Below are positions 37,118 through 45,795 of a DNA stretch of 64,000 nucleotides, piece by piece. The DNA is taken from assembly GCF_009828115.1 (NCBI RefSeq), contig NZ_WTYL01000002.1, positions 806,001 to 870,000 on the forward strand, written 5' to 3'. The translations under genes were made by a program, and so were the position numbers. The notes below the pieces were generated by a model that saw nothing but the letters and a program-made list of their open reading frames with translations, was not told where the DNA came from and made no database searches. The DNA comes from Allopontixanthobacter sediminis (GTDB taxonomy: Bacteria; Pseudomonadota; Alphaproteobacteria; Sphingomonadales; Sphingomonadaceae). Every line of letters begins with the position of its first letter. Position 1 is the stretch's first letter.

Positions 37118-37447
37118 TCAGGCGGCCTTGCGAATTCCGTCACTCAGCCACTGGCGTGCACGGCGCTGGGCCTCGGCAATTTCACGGGCGGTCATTTCGT
37201 CGGATACGTCCGCGCGGCACCAGGAGGCTTCTTCGTGCCCCTGGACGGCGGCGAGATTGAACCATTTGTGCGCTTCGACCAGATCGCAGTTTACCCCGTG
37301 GCAACCCGTCGAAAAAGCCACGCCGAGCGTGTAATAGGCCGCGATGTCGCCTTCGGCAGCGGCAGCCAGGCAGCTTGCTACCAGCAAATCTGCGGCGGCG
37401 CTGTCAGCCGGTTCGGCATTGGTTGTTTCGATAATCGACAGTGTCAT
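37118..37447 (-). CDS. Sel1-repeat (TPR-like) protein
   Basis: A 109-residue cytoplasmic protein with one Sel1-like repeat: ASCLAAAAEGDIAAYYTLGV (about 26-45), then DLVEAHKWFNLAAVQGHEEA. The helical C-terminal AREIAEAQRRARQWLSD resembles small Sel1 proteins frequent in sphingomonads. Function unknown; such units normally mediate protein contacts. ATG at 37447 is the start closest to the conserved part. Transcribed convergently with the FemAB-like operon and divergently from dksA. Confidence 0.75.
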   Translation of the reverse strand: MTLSIIETTNAEPADSAAADLLVASCLAAAAEGDIAAYYTLGVAFSTGCHGVNCDLVEAHKWFNLAAVQGHEEASWCRADVSDEMTAREIAEAQRRARQWLSDGIRKAA

Positions 37448-37740
37448 GGATAACCCCCCGTTGCTGGCGACCCCCTTGCCGCCGGTGATCAATTCCTCGG
37501 CCCTTTATGGTCAACAAACAGTTAACGCGGCGGAGAAAAATATCCCGAGCCGCGCGGTGGCGCGTTCGGCTGCGCTTAATTCTGTGTGCTTTAGGGGCGG
37601 ACAACGGATTGCCGCTTGTATGGGTAAACGCTGCCGCCTATAGGCCCGCCAAACATGTGAGCCCGCTGTCGTCAGAAAAAGGCGGCGGAGGAATTACAAG
37701 GGCGCAACCCGACGTTTTTTTTGAGGTTTGAGAGGACCAG
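37448..37740. other. Gap between sel1-like gene and dksA
   Basis: A 293-base gap holding the divergent promoters of the sel1-like gene and dksA. GAGAGG lies just upstream of the dksA ATG, and a run of eight T occurs at about 37713. I see no gene or convincing structured RNA. Confidence 0.5.
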
Positions 37741-38199
37741 ATGGCCACTTCTGCAACCGGCGAAATGGAAATTTTCGAGAAAGCGAAGAAATCGATCGCG
37801 CATGATTACATGCCGGGCGAGGACGAGCCCTATATGGGTGATGCGCAGCAGAATTATTTCCGGATGCTGCTGCTGGAATGGAAGCGGTCCATCCACACCG
37901 CATCCAGTGTAACCTTGCAATCGTTGCAGGACGGTCCGATCCGCGAAGCCGATATGAATGACCGCGCTTCGAGCGAAACCGACTGGAGCATCGAATTGCG
38001 CACCCGGGACCGCCAACGCAAGCTCATTTCCAAGATCGACGCCGCGCTGCGCCGGCTCGACGAGGGCGAATACGGTTTTTGCGAAGTGACCGGCGATCCC
38101 ATCGGACTGCGCCGCCTGATCGCACGCCCCGTCGCAACGATGACGGTCGAAGCGCAGGAAGCGCACGAGCGCCGCGAGAAAATTTCCCGCGACGATTGA
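37741..38199 (+). CDS. dksA: RNA polymerase-binding regulator DksA
   Basis: A 152-residue DksA that binds the RNA polymerase secondary channel and works with ppGpp. The coiled-coil region includes NYFRMLLLEWKRSI and a tip with the acidic pair in MNDRASSETDWSIELRTRDR. The zinc-finger part (GEYGFCEVTGDPIGLRRLIA, ARPVATMTVEAQEAHERREK) keeps only the first of the four cysteines; the others are Thr, Thr and Ala. Zinc-independent DksA proteins of this kind exist in alphaproteobacteria. The GAGAGG site upstream of the ATG is strong. Confidence 0.93.
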   Translation: MATSATGEMEIFEKAKKSIAHDYMPGEDEPYMGDAQQNYFRMLLLEWKRSIHTASSVTLQSLQDGPIREADMNDRASSETDWSIELRTRDRQRKLISKIDAALRRLDEGEYGFCEVTGDPIGLRRLIARPVATMTVEAQEAHERREKISRDD

Positions 38200-38369
38200 G
38201 CGCCGAAATTTCTCCGGATATCGTCCGGACTTCAATGCTCCCCGGTTCCTCGGAAGCCGTGCTTAAAGCTTCCTTAGCCATTCGCTGCTATTCGGGTCGG
38301 GCTACGCGTCTCTGGCGAATGTTCCGGGACCTTTGGATAATTGACCAGGCGAAAGGTAATGCCGCGAAG

Positions 38370-38756
38370 ATGTCCTCTGTCGACACCCGCAATATAGCTC
38401 GCGACAGCCTGTTCCTGCTTGCCGAAATGCGGCTTGCCGGAATTGCCACGGAATTCCGCGTCAAGGTCCGCAATCTGTCGGCTGGCGGAATGATGGCGGA
38501 AGGAAACGTTCCGGTCGTTCCGGGCAATCGGCTCAAGGTTCACCTTCGGAATGTTGGCTGGATAGATGGCGGTGTCGCCTGGGTGCAGGACAACCGTTTC
38601 GGCATCGCGTTCGATAACGAAATCAATCACAAATTGGCCCGCGCGCCTGCCGATAGCGGCCAACCTGCAAGCAGTGCCCAGCAACAGTTCCTGCGGTCGA
38701 CTTCGGGCAAGAGCGATACCGGTGCGGACCAGCCGGACAAATTCCGCACTATTTGA
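38370..38756 (+). CDS. PilZ domain protein
   Basis: A 128-residue protein consisting mainly of one PilZ domain, the usual receptor for cyclic di-GMP. A basic region before it (RNIARDSLFLLAEMR) and the FRVKVRNLSAGGMMAEGN motif (about residues 31-48) supply the RxxxR and NxSxxG signatures, though the arginine spacing is only approximately right. The C-terminal ~40 residues are polar and likely unfolded. Start is uncertain: ATG at 38370 is used, ATG at 38319 is also in frame. Target process unknown. Confidence 0.75.
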   Translation: MSSVDTRNIARDSLFLLAEMRLAGIATEFRVKVRNLSAGGMMAEGNVPVVPGNRLKVHLRNVGWIDGGVAWVQDNRFGIAFDNEINHKLARAPADSGQPASSAQQQFLRSTSGKSDTGADQPDKFRTI

Positions 38757-38847
38757 TCGCGGTTTGTTTTACGCCAATTCCCGAATCTTCGGTTGCAATG
38801 CATAATCGGTCCTGACCACGCGGTGACAAGCTGCTAGGCAGGGGTGA

Positions 38848-40320
38848 ATGAACCGTCTGTTCCATCTCGCCGGGTGTCTGGCTGCTGCGCTCGCGCTGGT
38901 GTCCTGCGGCTCTGGCGCCGGGGACGACGAGGTCAACGTCGCTTTCATCGGCAGCACCACGGAATTGTTCGAACCCGGTTTTCGCCTGGCTGCGGCCGGT
39001 CAGCACATCCGCTCCGCCACGGCGGAGGGACTGGTCTCGCTCAACCAGTCGGGCGAAGTGGTGCCCGCGCTGGCCGAGCGCTGGATCGTGACCGAAGACG
39101 GCCTCAGCTACATCTTCCGGTTGCGCAACACCAATTGGGCGGACGGAACTCCGCTCACCAGCAACAGCGTTCGTGATGCGCTTCGCCGGAATATCCGGGA
39201 AGTTCGCGGGACCTCGCTGGGGCTGGACCTTGTGAAAATTTCGGAGATCCGGGCCATGACCGGGCGGGTCGTGGAGATCCGCCTTGATGGTCCGATGCCC
39301 GAATTCCTCCAGTTGCTGGCCCAACCCGAACTCGGCTTGCGGCGAAACCGACAGGGCACCGGGCCGATGACCCTCACGCGTGAGCGGGACATCGCCGTGC
39401 TGGCCCCCTTGCCACCGGAATTAAGGGGCTTGCCGATCGATGAAGAATGGGAATCGACGGTTCGAACGGTGAGGGTGCAGGCGCTCCCCGCAGAACAAGC
39501 CGTCGCCGCGTTCGATAACCGTGCGGTGGATGCAGTGTTCAACGGAACTCTCGCCAGCTTGCCCCTGGCGGACACCGGCGCCCTGTCACGCGGAACCGTC
39601 CGGCTGGATGCGGCGCTCGGCATGCTCGGTTTGCAAGTGGTAAGCGAACGCGGTTTGCTGGCAACCGCGGCGGGCCGGGAAGCCATTGCGCTGGCGATCG
39701 ACCGGCAAAGCCTGCTGCAGCCCTTCAACATCGGCGGATGGATACCAACGAACCGCGTCGTCGCGCCTGGCCTGCCGGGCGATCCGAAGATCATCGGCGA
39801 GCGCTGGGAAGGGCTATCCCTCGAACAGCGCCAGGCGGAGGCGGCCCGGCGTGTCTCAGCTGCCATCGGAAGCCAGCCCTCCGCGCGTAATTTGAAGATT
39901 GCGCTGCCGCCCGGACCTGGTTCCGATCTGCTGTTCCGCGAGTTGTCGGACGATTTGGCGGCGGTTGGCTTGGTGCTCGAACGTGCTTCGAATTCCGCGT
40001 CGGCCGACTTGGTACTGGTCGACCGTCTGGCCCGGTATGCCGACGCGCGGTGGTTTCTAAACCAGTTCCATTGTTCGTTGGACAGAGGCCTTTGTTCCCC
40101 CGAGGCTGACGAGGCGGTCCGGCGCGCCGTGCAGGCACCCGACCAATCCCAGACCGCCGCGCTGATGGCGGAAGCTGAAGCAAGAATGACGGCCGCCAAC
40201 GTTTACATTCCCATCGGCGCGCCTATCCGCTGGTCGCTGGTTCGCGGCGGCGTGGACGGCTTTTCGGAGAACAATTGGGGACTGCATCCCTTGTTCCCAC
40301 TCGCACTTCGCCCCACTTAA
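38848..40320 (+). CDS. ABC-type solute-binding lipoprotein, family 5
   Basis: A 490-residue periplasmic binding protein of the oligopeptide/nickel type. The signal peptide MNRLFHLAGCLAAALALVSC ends in a lipobox, cysteine 20. The body shows ATAEGLVSLNQSGEVVPALA, ERWIVTEDGLSYIFRLR, and WADGTPLTSNSVRDALRR, the typical N-terminal region. No permease or ATPase gene is adjacent, so it is an orphan here; ligand unknown. It ends 17 bases before the DUF4112 gene. Confidence 0.85.
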   Translation: MNRLFHLAGCLAAALALVSCGSGAGDDEVNVAFIGSTTELFEPGFRLAAAGQHIRSATAEGLVSLNQSGEVVPALAERWIVTEDGLSYIFRLRNTNWADGTPLTSNSVRDALRRNIREVRGTSLGLDLVKISEIRAMTGRVVEIRLDGPMPEFLQLLAQPELGLRRNRQGTGPMTLTRERDIAVLAPLPPELRGLPIDEEWESTVRTVRVQALPAEQAVAAFDNRAVDAVFNGTLASLPLADTGALSRGTVRLDAALGMLGLQVVSERGLLATAAGREAIALAIDRQSLLQPFNIGGWIPTNRVVAPGLPGDPKIIGERWEGLSLEQRQAEAARRVSAAIGSQPSARNLKIALPPGPGSDLLFRELSDDLAAVGLVLERASNSASADLVLVDRLARYADARWFLNQFHCSLDRGLCSPEADEAVRRAVQAPDQSQTAALMAEAEARMTAANVYIPIGAPIRWSLVRGGVDGFSENNWGLHPLFPLALRPT

Positions 40321-40337
40321 CAGCGAAGGAGAAAACT

Positions 40338-40799
40338 ATGGCCGATCCCGTTCGACCGCCCAGGATGCAAACGCCCCATGAGGGAGGGCCGACTGGCAGC
40401 ACCCGGAAGATGGCGTTCGAAATGCCAATCGGAAATGATCCGGCATCGGTGCGCAAGCGGATCGAGGCGATGGAGCATTTGCTGGAGCGCAGCTTCACCA
40501 TTCCCGGGGTCAACTACCCTGTTGGGCTCGATTCGATCGTCGGACTGGTGCCGGTGGTCGGCGATCTGGTGACTGCCGCCATGGGCGCCTATCTCGTGTG
40601 GGAAGCACGGAATATCGGCCTGCCGAAATGGAAACTGTGGCGGATGGCGGGCAACGTCGCGTTCGATACCGCCGTCGGAGCGATCCCGATCGCAGGCGAT
40701 GCGTTCGACCTTCTGTTCCGGTCCAACACCCGCAACCTTCGGATCGTCAAGCGCCACCTGGACAAGCACCATCCTTCCAGCCGGGTCATCGACAGCTAG
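40338..40799 (+). CDS. DUF4112 membrane protein
   Basis: A 153-residue protein with the DUF4112 core: MEHLLERSFTIPGVNYPVGL then DSIVGLVPVVGDLVTAAMGA, and FDTAVGAIPIAGDAFDLLFR followed by RSNTRNLRIVKRHL. Two hydrophobic segments suggest membrane association. Function unknown. A good AAGGAG lies before the ATG at 40338. It may be co-transcribed with the binding lipoprotein upstream. Confidence 0.85.
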   Translation: MADPVRPPRMQTPHEGGPTGSTRKMAFEMPIGNDPASVRKRIEAMEHLLERSFTIPGVNYPVGLDSIVGLVPVVGDLVTAAMGAYLVWEARNIGLPKWKLWRMAGNVAFDTAVGAIPIAGDAFDLLFRSNTRNLRIVKRHLDKHHPSSRVIDS

Positions 40800-40873
40800 A
40801 TATTCTGCGGTTTTCGCCGCGTTGTCATTGGCCGGTTTCAATCGCCTCGGCTTTTGGCCTATAGGTCGAGGCC

Positions 40874-41665
40874 ATGGCGCGCGATGTAACCTACACCTCC
40901 TATCTCGACCTTGACCGGATCCTGTCGGCGCAGCATCCCGCGTCCGCCGCGCATGACGAGATGCTGTTCATCATCGTCCACCAGGCGAGTGAGCTGTGGC
41001 TGAAATTGTGCCTCCACGAACTGCAGGCGGCGCGCGACCATATCGCGGATGACGATTTGCGGCCCGCCTTCAAGATGCTGTCCCGCGTTGCCCGCGCGCA
41101 GAACCAGCTGATCAGCAGCTGGGACGTGCTCAGCACCATGACTCCGCATGATTATTCCGTGCTGCGCCCGCATCTGGGGACATCGTCAGGCTTCCAGTCT
41201 GCACAATACCGGCTGATGGAATTCCTGCTGGGCGGGCGCAATCCCGACATGGTGACCATGCACGAAGCGACGCCCGAAGTGGCGGCGATGCTGCGCGCGG
41301 AAATGGACCGGCCGAGCGTTTACGACGAGGCCGTCCGCCTGTTGGCGCGCCGCGGCTTCGCGATTTCCGAACCCGTCCTGGACCGCGATGTATCCGGGCA
41401 ATGGAGCGCCTCAGCTGAAGTCGAGGCCGCATGGGCTGAAGTCTATCGCCATCCGAACAAGCACTGGGATTTGTATGAACTGGCGGAAAAGCTGGTCGAC
41501 CTGGAATACCATTTCCAGCGCTGGCGGTTCGGGCACTTGAAGACCGTGGAGCGGATCATCGGTTTCAAGCGCGGTACCGGCGGCACGGCAGGCGTGGCCT
41601 ATCTGGAAGGCGTGCTGAAACAGGTGTTCTTCCCCGAACTGCTTTCCGTCCGGACGGCGATATGA
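40874..41665 (+). CDS. kynA: Tryptophan 2,3-dioxygenase
   Basis: A 263-residue heme enzyme opening the indole ring of tryptophan to N-formylkynurenine. Signatures are FIIVHQASELWLKLCLHEL (about 33-51, substrate-binding His), GTSSGFQSAQYRLMEFLLG (about 99-117), FQRWRFGHLKTVERIIG with the heme-ligand histidine, and KRGTGGTAGVAYLE. First gene of kynABU. Its stop overlaps the start of kynB as ATGA. No transcription factor gene is next to it. Confidence 0.96.
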   Translation: MARDVTYTSYLDLDRILSAQHPASAAHDEMLFIIVHQASELWLKLCLHELQAARDHIADDDLRPAFKMLSRVARAQNQLISSWDVLSTMTPHDYSVLRPHLGTSSGFQSAQYRLMEFLLGGRNPDMVTMHEATPEVAAMLRAEMDRPSVYDEAVRLLARRGFAISEPVLDRDVSGQWSASAEVEAAWAEVYRHPNKHWDLYELAEKLVDLEYHFQRWRFGHLKTVERIIGFKRGTGGTAGVAYLEGVLKQVFFPELLSVRTAI

Positions 41666-42306
41666 GCAGCTGGAAATCCGCCCGGAGGATCTGGGATATC
41701 TCCCAGACCTTGCGCCCCGGACTGCCGGTTTGGCCCGGGGATACCGAGTTCGGCATCGAACGCACCTGGGACATGGCGGCGGGATCGCCGGTCAATGTCG
41801 CACGGATGGTGATGAGCACGCATTCCGGCACGCATGGCGACGCACCGCTGCATTACGGCAACGATGCCGCGGACATCGCTTCGGTGGAACTCGACCCCTA
41901 TATCGGCGAGTGCCTGGTGGTCGATGCGCGCGGCGTTTCGGGCATGATCGGCGTCGGTGATCTGCCCGCCATCCTCAGCGCGGACCGGGTGCTGTTCAGG
42001 ACCTATGACGCGTTTCCCCATGACGGCTGGCGCGAGGATTTTACCGCCATATCTGCCGAGGCGATCCGCTGGCTCGCGGCGCAGGGGGTGAAGCTGATCG
42101 GCACCGATGCGCCATCGGTGGATCCGCAGAACTCCAAGTCGATCGAGGCCCACAAGGCGGTGCTGGACGAAGACATGCGCATTCTCGAAGGGCTTGTGCT
42201 GGATGATGTCCCGGCGGGCCGGTACGAGCTGATTGCCCTGCCGCTCAAGATTGCGGGCGGAGATGCGGGGCTGTGCCGCGCGATTCTGCGGGAGCTGGCG
42301 GAATGA
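41662..42306 (+). CDS. kynB: Kynurenine formamidase
   Basis: A 214-residue metal-dependent arylformamidase converting N-formylkynurenine to kynurenine. The metal site motif is visible in MSTHSGTHGDAPLHYGNDAA (HxGTHxDxPxH, about residues 51-67). WDISQTLRPGLPVWPGDTEF at the N terminus is family-typical. It overlaps kynA and kynU by four bases on either side, so translation is coupled. Confidence 0.95.
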   Translation: MSSWKSARRIWDISQTLRPGLPVWPGDTEFGIERTWDMAAGSPVNVARMVMSTHSGTHGDAPLHYGNDAADIASVELDPYIGECLVVDARGVSGMIGVGDLPAILSADRVLFRTYDAFPHDGWREDFTAISAEAIRWLAAQGVKLIGTDAPSVDPQNSKSIEAHKAVLDEDMRILEGLVLDDVPAGRYELIALPLKIAGGDAGLCRAILRELAE

Positions 42307-43523
42307 CTTTGGAGGACGCTCGCCGGCTCGATGCCGCCGACCCGCTGCGGGATTATCGCGAACGCTTCGACCTGCCGGAAGGGGTTGTCTACCTCGACGG
42401 CAATTCGCTGGGCGCGCTGCCTAAGGATACGCCCGCACGGCTGGAACAGGTCGTGCGCGGCGAATGGGGCAATGGGCTGATCCGTAGCTGGAATGATGCC
42501 GACTGGATTACCTTGCCGCAGCGCGTCGGGGCCAAGATAGCTCCGTTGATCGGGGCGGAAGCGGACGAAGTCATCGTTTGCGACAGCGTGTCGGTCAACC
42601 TGTTCAAGCTGATCGGCGCGGCGCTCAACATGCGCCCGGGTCGCAAAGTGATACTTTCCGAACCGGGCAATTTCCCCACCGACCTGTACATGATCGCCGG
42701 GCTGGAGGCGCAGGGTCTGGCGGAGCGGCGACTGGCCGCACCCGGCGATCTCGAGGCTGCGCTGGACGGCGATGTGGCGCTGCTGATGCTGACCCATGTT
42801 CACTACAAGGCCGGCCGCACGCATGACATGGTCAGGCTGACACGGGCCGCGCAGGATGCGGGCGCGCTGGTGCTGTGGGACCTGTCGCATAGCGGCGGCG
42901 CGGTGCCGGTCGATCTGGCGGCCTGCAACGCCGATTTCGCGGTCGGTTGCGGGTATAAATATCTCAACGGCGGCCCAGGCGCGCCAGCCTATGCTTACGT
43001 CGCCAAGCGGCACCATGCGGCGCTGTCGCAGCCCCTGACCGGATGGATGGGCCACGCGGCCCCATTTGCCTTTACTGATGATTACGCCCCCGCGCCGGGC
43101 GCTTCGCGCTTGCTGGCCGGCACACCGGGAATTCTCGGGATTGCCGCGCTGGAGGTCGGAGTCGACCTGATCGCCGAAATCGGCATCAACCGGCTCGCGG
43201 CAAAATCACGCGCGCTAAGCGAGTTTTTCCGGAAGTGCGCGGCGGAGAAATTGCCCGATCTGGAACTCGTCAGCCCGCTGGACCCACTGGCACGCGGCAG
43301 CCAATTGTCCTTCCGCCACACGCAAGCAAACGCGATCTGCCAGGCGCTGATTGCGCGCGGGATCATCGGCGATTTCCGCGATCCCGATATCCTGAGGTTC
43401 GGCTTCGCCCCCGCCTATGTATCGTTCGAGGATGTGTTCCTTGCGGCGGAAGGTCTGGCTGACATCATTTCTACCCGTGCATGGGACAAGCCGGAGTTCC
43501 AGCAACGCGCGGCAGTGACTTGA
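42303..43523 (+). CDS. kynU: Kynureninase
   Basis: A 406-residue PLP enzyme cleaving kynurenine to anthranilate and alanine. LPEGVVYLDGNSLGALPK (about 23-40) is the family's N-terminal signature, DLSHSGGAVPVDL has the PLP-contacting Asp and His, and FAVGCGYKYLNGGPGAPAY contains the Schiff-base lysine. ATG at 42303 overlaps the kynB stop. Further anthranilate-using genes are not in the window, so the product's fate (degradation or re-use) is open. Confidence 0.95.
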   Translation: MTLEDARRLDAADPLRDYRERFDLPEGVVYLDGNSLGALPKDTPARLEQVVRGEWGNGLIRSWNDADWITLPQRVGAKIAPLIGAEADEVIVCDSVSVNLFKLIGAALNMRPGRKVILSEPGNFPTDLYMIAGLEAQGLAERRLAAPGDLEAALDGDVALLMLTHVHYKAGRTHDMVRLTRAAQDAGALVLWDLSHSGGAVPVDLAACNADFAVGCGYKYLNGGPGAPAYAYVAKRHHAALSQPLTGWMGHAAPFAFTDDYAPAPGASRLLAGTPGILGIAALEVGVDLIAEIGINRLAAKSRALSEFFRKCAAEKLPDLELVSPLDPLARGSQLSFRHTQANAICQALIARGIIGDFRDPDILRFGFAPAYVSFEDVFLAAEGLADIISTRAWDKPEFQQRAAVT

Positions 43524-43572
43524 AGTGAGCGGTTAAGGCCGATTGCTATCGGGTGACTAAGGCCGCGCGCCC

Positions 43573-43878
43573 TTACGCTGAGCAGCGAGGCACGTCGAAG
43601 GTGACACGCGCTATCCAGCCTCTTCCATTCGCATTCGAGGTCGCATCACTCACGGCATCATACGTCACATCAGGGCGTGCGCGTAAGACGAATGTGCGTG
43701 TTCCGTTGGTCACATTGTCTGAAACCAGTGTCCAACCCCCATCTAGTCGCCTTACGTCACCAATGAACAGGGCAAATTCTGCAGCGAAGTCTTTGGCATC
43801 TTCATCCCCCTTCACAGTTAGTAGGATGTCTTGCGTTCGAACTTCGCAGTGGACCGGTGCCGGAGGTAGTGCATCCAA
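43573..43878 (-). CDS. Orphan hypothetical protein of unusual composition
   Basis: A 101-residue protein that I do not recognise. It has a plausible ATG at 43878 and no signal or membrane segment, and reads as a small beta-rich domain (DGGWTLVSDNVTNGTRTFVL, RARPDVTYDAVSD). The DNA is visibly less GC-rich than its neighbours, with many A/T third positions, unlike the flanking kynU and HNH genes. This suggests a recent arrival or an orphan gene. A competing frame on the plus strand (43553-43933) is more basic and less protein-like. Confidence 0.5.
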   Translation of the reverse strand: MDALPPAPVHCEVRTQDILLTVKGDEDAKDFAAEFALFIGDVRRLDGGWTLVSDNVTNGTRTFVLRARPDVTYDAVSDATSNANGRGWIARVTFDVPRCSA

Positions 43879-43959
43879 GAGTCAGTCTCCCCAAAACCAT
43901 TATCGGCGTGATCTCAAATGCTTGCAGCTTTGATCAAGCTCCGCAATGGAATAGATCCC

Positions 43960-44568
43960 TCAAGCCTCCAGTTCGATATCCCAATAGAGCCAATCCCGCC
44001 AGGTCTCGTGGAGGAAGTTGGGCGGGAAGGCCTTGCCGCGTTGCTGCAGCTGCCAGTTGGTCGGGCGGATCGGCTTTACCAGGATCGGCATGTGAGCCTG
44101 TTGCGGTGTCCGCCCGCCTTTTTTCATGTTGCACGGCGCGCAGGCGGCGACGATGTTTTCCCAGCTGGTCCGACCGCCGAGCCGGCGCGGGATCACGTGG
44201 TCAAAGGTCAGATGGTGGTTGTCGCCGCAATATTGGCAGGTGAACCGGTCGCGCAGGAACACGTTGAACCGGGTGAAGGCCGGAAATTCGCTCGGTTTCA
44301 CATATTGCTTGAGCGCGATGACCGAGGGGATCTTCATGTCCAGCGAAGGCGAGTGGACTTCCCGGTCATAGCTGGCGACCACATCCACCCGGTCGAGGAA
44401 AATCGCCTTGATCGCCGTCTGCCACGGCCACAGGCTGAGCGGATAATAGGACAGCGGCGTGTAATCCGCGTTGAGCACGAGCGCCGGGCAGCCCGCGACA
44501 TTCCGTGTCGGATCTTCTGCGGCACTGCGAAAACGGGCCGCTCGCTCCATCAATTCGGCTTTGAACAC
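43960..44568 (-). CDS. HNH endonuclease family protein
   Basis: A ~202-residue protein with an N-terminal conserved part (NVAGCPALVLNADYTPLSYY, then PLSLWPWQTAIKAIFLDRVD) and a C-terminal HNH nuclease motif: DRFTCQYCGDNHHLTFDHVI followed by CAPCNMKKGG, the two CxxC zinc pairs and the catalytic histidines. It is a widespread housekeeping-like alphaproteobacterial family without known target. GTG at 44568 (MFKAELMERAARF) fits the family best; ATG at 44604 is also in frame. Confidence 0.85.
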   Translation of the reverse strand: MFKAELMERAARFRSAAEDPTRNVAGCPALVLNADYTPLSYYPLSLWPWQTAIKAIFLDRVDVVASYDREVHSPSLDMKIPSVIALKQYVKPSEFPAFTRFNVFLRDRFTCQYCGDNHHLTFDHVIPRRLGGRTSWENIVAACAPCNMKKGGRTPQQAHMPILVKPIRPTNWQLQQRGKAFPPNFLHETWRDWLYWDIELEA

Positions 44569-44712
44569 GTCTTGTTCTACTCCCGATTTGTTGCATGGGA
44601 GCATTTGCGGCAAAAAGCGTCAACCCTGTGACACCGACCGAATCCCCAGAACTTTTTGCCGCAATAGTGTTTTGCCGGTGCCGGGGCATTCGCCTAGAGC
44701 AGGGCATCCGCC

Positions 44713-45540
44713 ATGGTCACCACCCGTTTCGCCCCCAGCCCCAACGGCCCGCTCCACCTCGGCCATGCCTATTCGGCAATCGTGGCGCATGACCTCGCGC
44801 GCGCGGCAGGCGGGCGGTTCCTGCTGCGGGTGGAGGACATCGACGGTGTCCGCAGCAAGCCGGAACTGGCGGCGGAATTCCGCGCCGACCTGCAATGGCT
44901 GGGGCTGGAATGGACCGAAGTGCCCGCGCAATCCTCCCGCTTCGCCAGCTATGACGACGCTGCGCAGCGGCTCAAGGACATGGGACTGCTGTACTCCTGC
45001 AATTGCACCCGGGCCGACATTGCCGCTGCCGCCGTTGAGGCCGGACCGGAGGGGCCGGTGTATCCGGGAACCTGCCAGGGGAAAAACATCCCGGGCGAGG
45101 GCGCGGCGTGGCGGCTCGATATCACCCGGGCTTTGGCACGAACCGGCACGCTCCATTGGACGGACGATCTGGCGGGGCAGCAGCGCGCGGTGCCGGATCA
45201 GGCCGGCGATGTCGTGCTGCTGCGCAAGGACGCGCCCGCCAGCTACGACCTTGCCGCGACGCTCGACGATGCGCGCGACGGGGTCACGCTGGTGACCCGC
45301 GGACGAGACCTGTTCAGCGCCTCCCATATCCACCGGTTGCTGCAGGAATTGCTCGGCTTGCCCGTGCCGCGGTGGCATCACCACGCCCTGCTGGTGGATA
45401 AGAGCGGGACCAAGCTGGCCAAGCGGCGCGGATCGCCGTCGCTGGCGGACCGGCGGCTGGCAGGTGAGGACGGTCAGAAACTTGCGCAAGCGCTTCGGCA
45501 AAGTCGGTTTCCCGCTGGTATTTCGCTCGACCCGTCCTAA
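44713..45540 (+). CDS. gluQ: Glutamyl-Q tRNA(Asp) synthetase
   Basis: A 275-residue truncated glutamyl-tRNA synthetase paralog that attaches glutamate to queuosine at position 34 of tRNA(Asp). RFAPSPNGPLHLGHAYSAIV holds the HIGH-type motif and GTKLAKRRG the KMSKS-like one. Zinc-binding cysteines appear in YSCNCTRADI and YPGTC. The anticodon-binding domain of true GluRS is absent and the length fits GluQRS. queC earlier in the window makes the precursor of the modified base. Confidence 0.93.
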   Translation: MVTTRFAPSPNGPLHLGHAYSAIVAHDLARAAGGRFLLRVEDIDGVRSKPELAAEFRADLQWLGLEWTEVPAQSSRFASYDDAAQRLKDMGLLYSCNCTRADIAAAAVEAGPEGPVYPGTCQGKNIPGEGAAWRLDITRALARTGTLHWTDDLAGQQRAVPDQAGDVVLLRKDAPASYDLAATLDDARDGVTLVTRGRDLFSASHIHRLLQELLGLPVPRWHHHALLVDKSGTKLAKRRGSPSLADRRLAGEDGQKLAQALRQSRFPAGISLDPS

Positions 45541-45549
45541 GTAGGCTGC

Positions 45550-45780
45550 ATGCAAACATTCCTCATCATCGCGCTCGTAATCCTGTGCATCCTGGTAGTT
45601 GTTTCGCTGGTCCGCGGGATTGTCGCCTTTCTCAAGACGACCAAGATCGACCTGGAAAACGGAACGTCCGAAAACCTCATCGAAATGCAGACCATGCAGA
45701 ACAAGATGATGTTCAACCGGATCAAGTATCAGGGCCTCGCCGTGTTGGTGGTCGCGATAATCCTCGCGTTCGCCCGCTGA
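45550..45780 (+). CDS. Twin transmembrane helix small protein (HIG1-like)
   Basis: A 76-residue protein with two membrane segments (QTFLIIALVILCILVVVSLV and GLAVLVVAIILAFAR) joined by a polar loop with QNKMMFNRIKYQ, similar to the HIG1/twin-helix proteins encoded next to cobalamin adenosyltransferase in alphaproteobacteria. HIG1 proteins assist respiratory complexes in mitochondria; a similar role here is only an analogy. It starts 9 bases after gluQ and ends 15 bases before the next gene. Confidence 0.8.
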   Translation: MQTFLIIALVILCILVVVSLVRGIVAFLKTTKIDLENGTSENLIEMQTMQNKMMFNRIKYQGLAVLVVAIILAFAR

Positions 45781-45795
45781 GGCGGAAGCTCTCCG

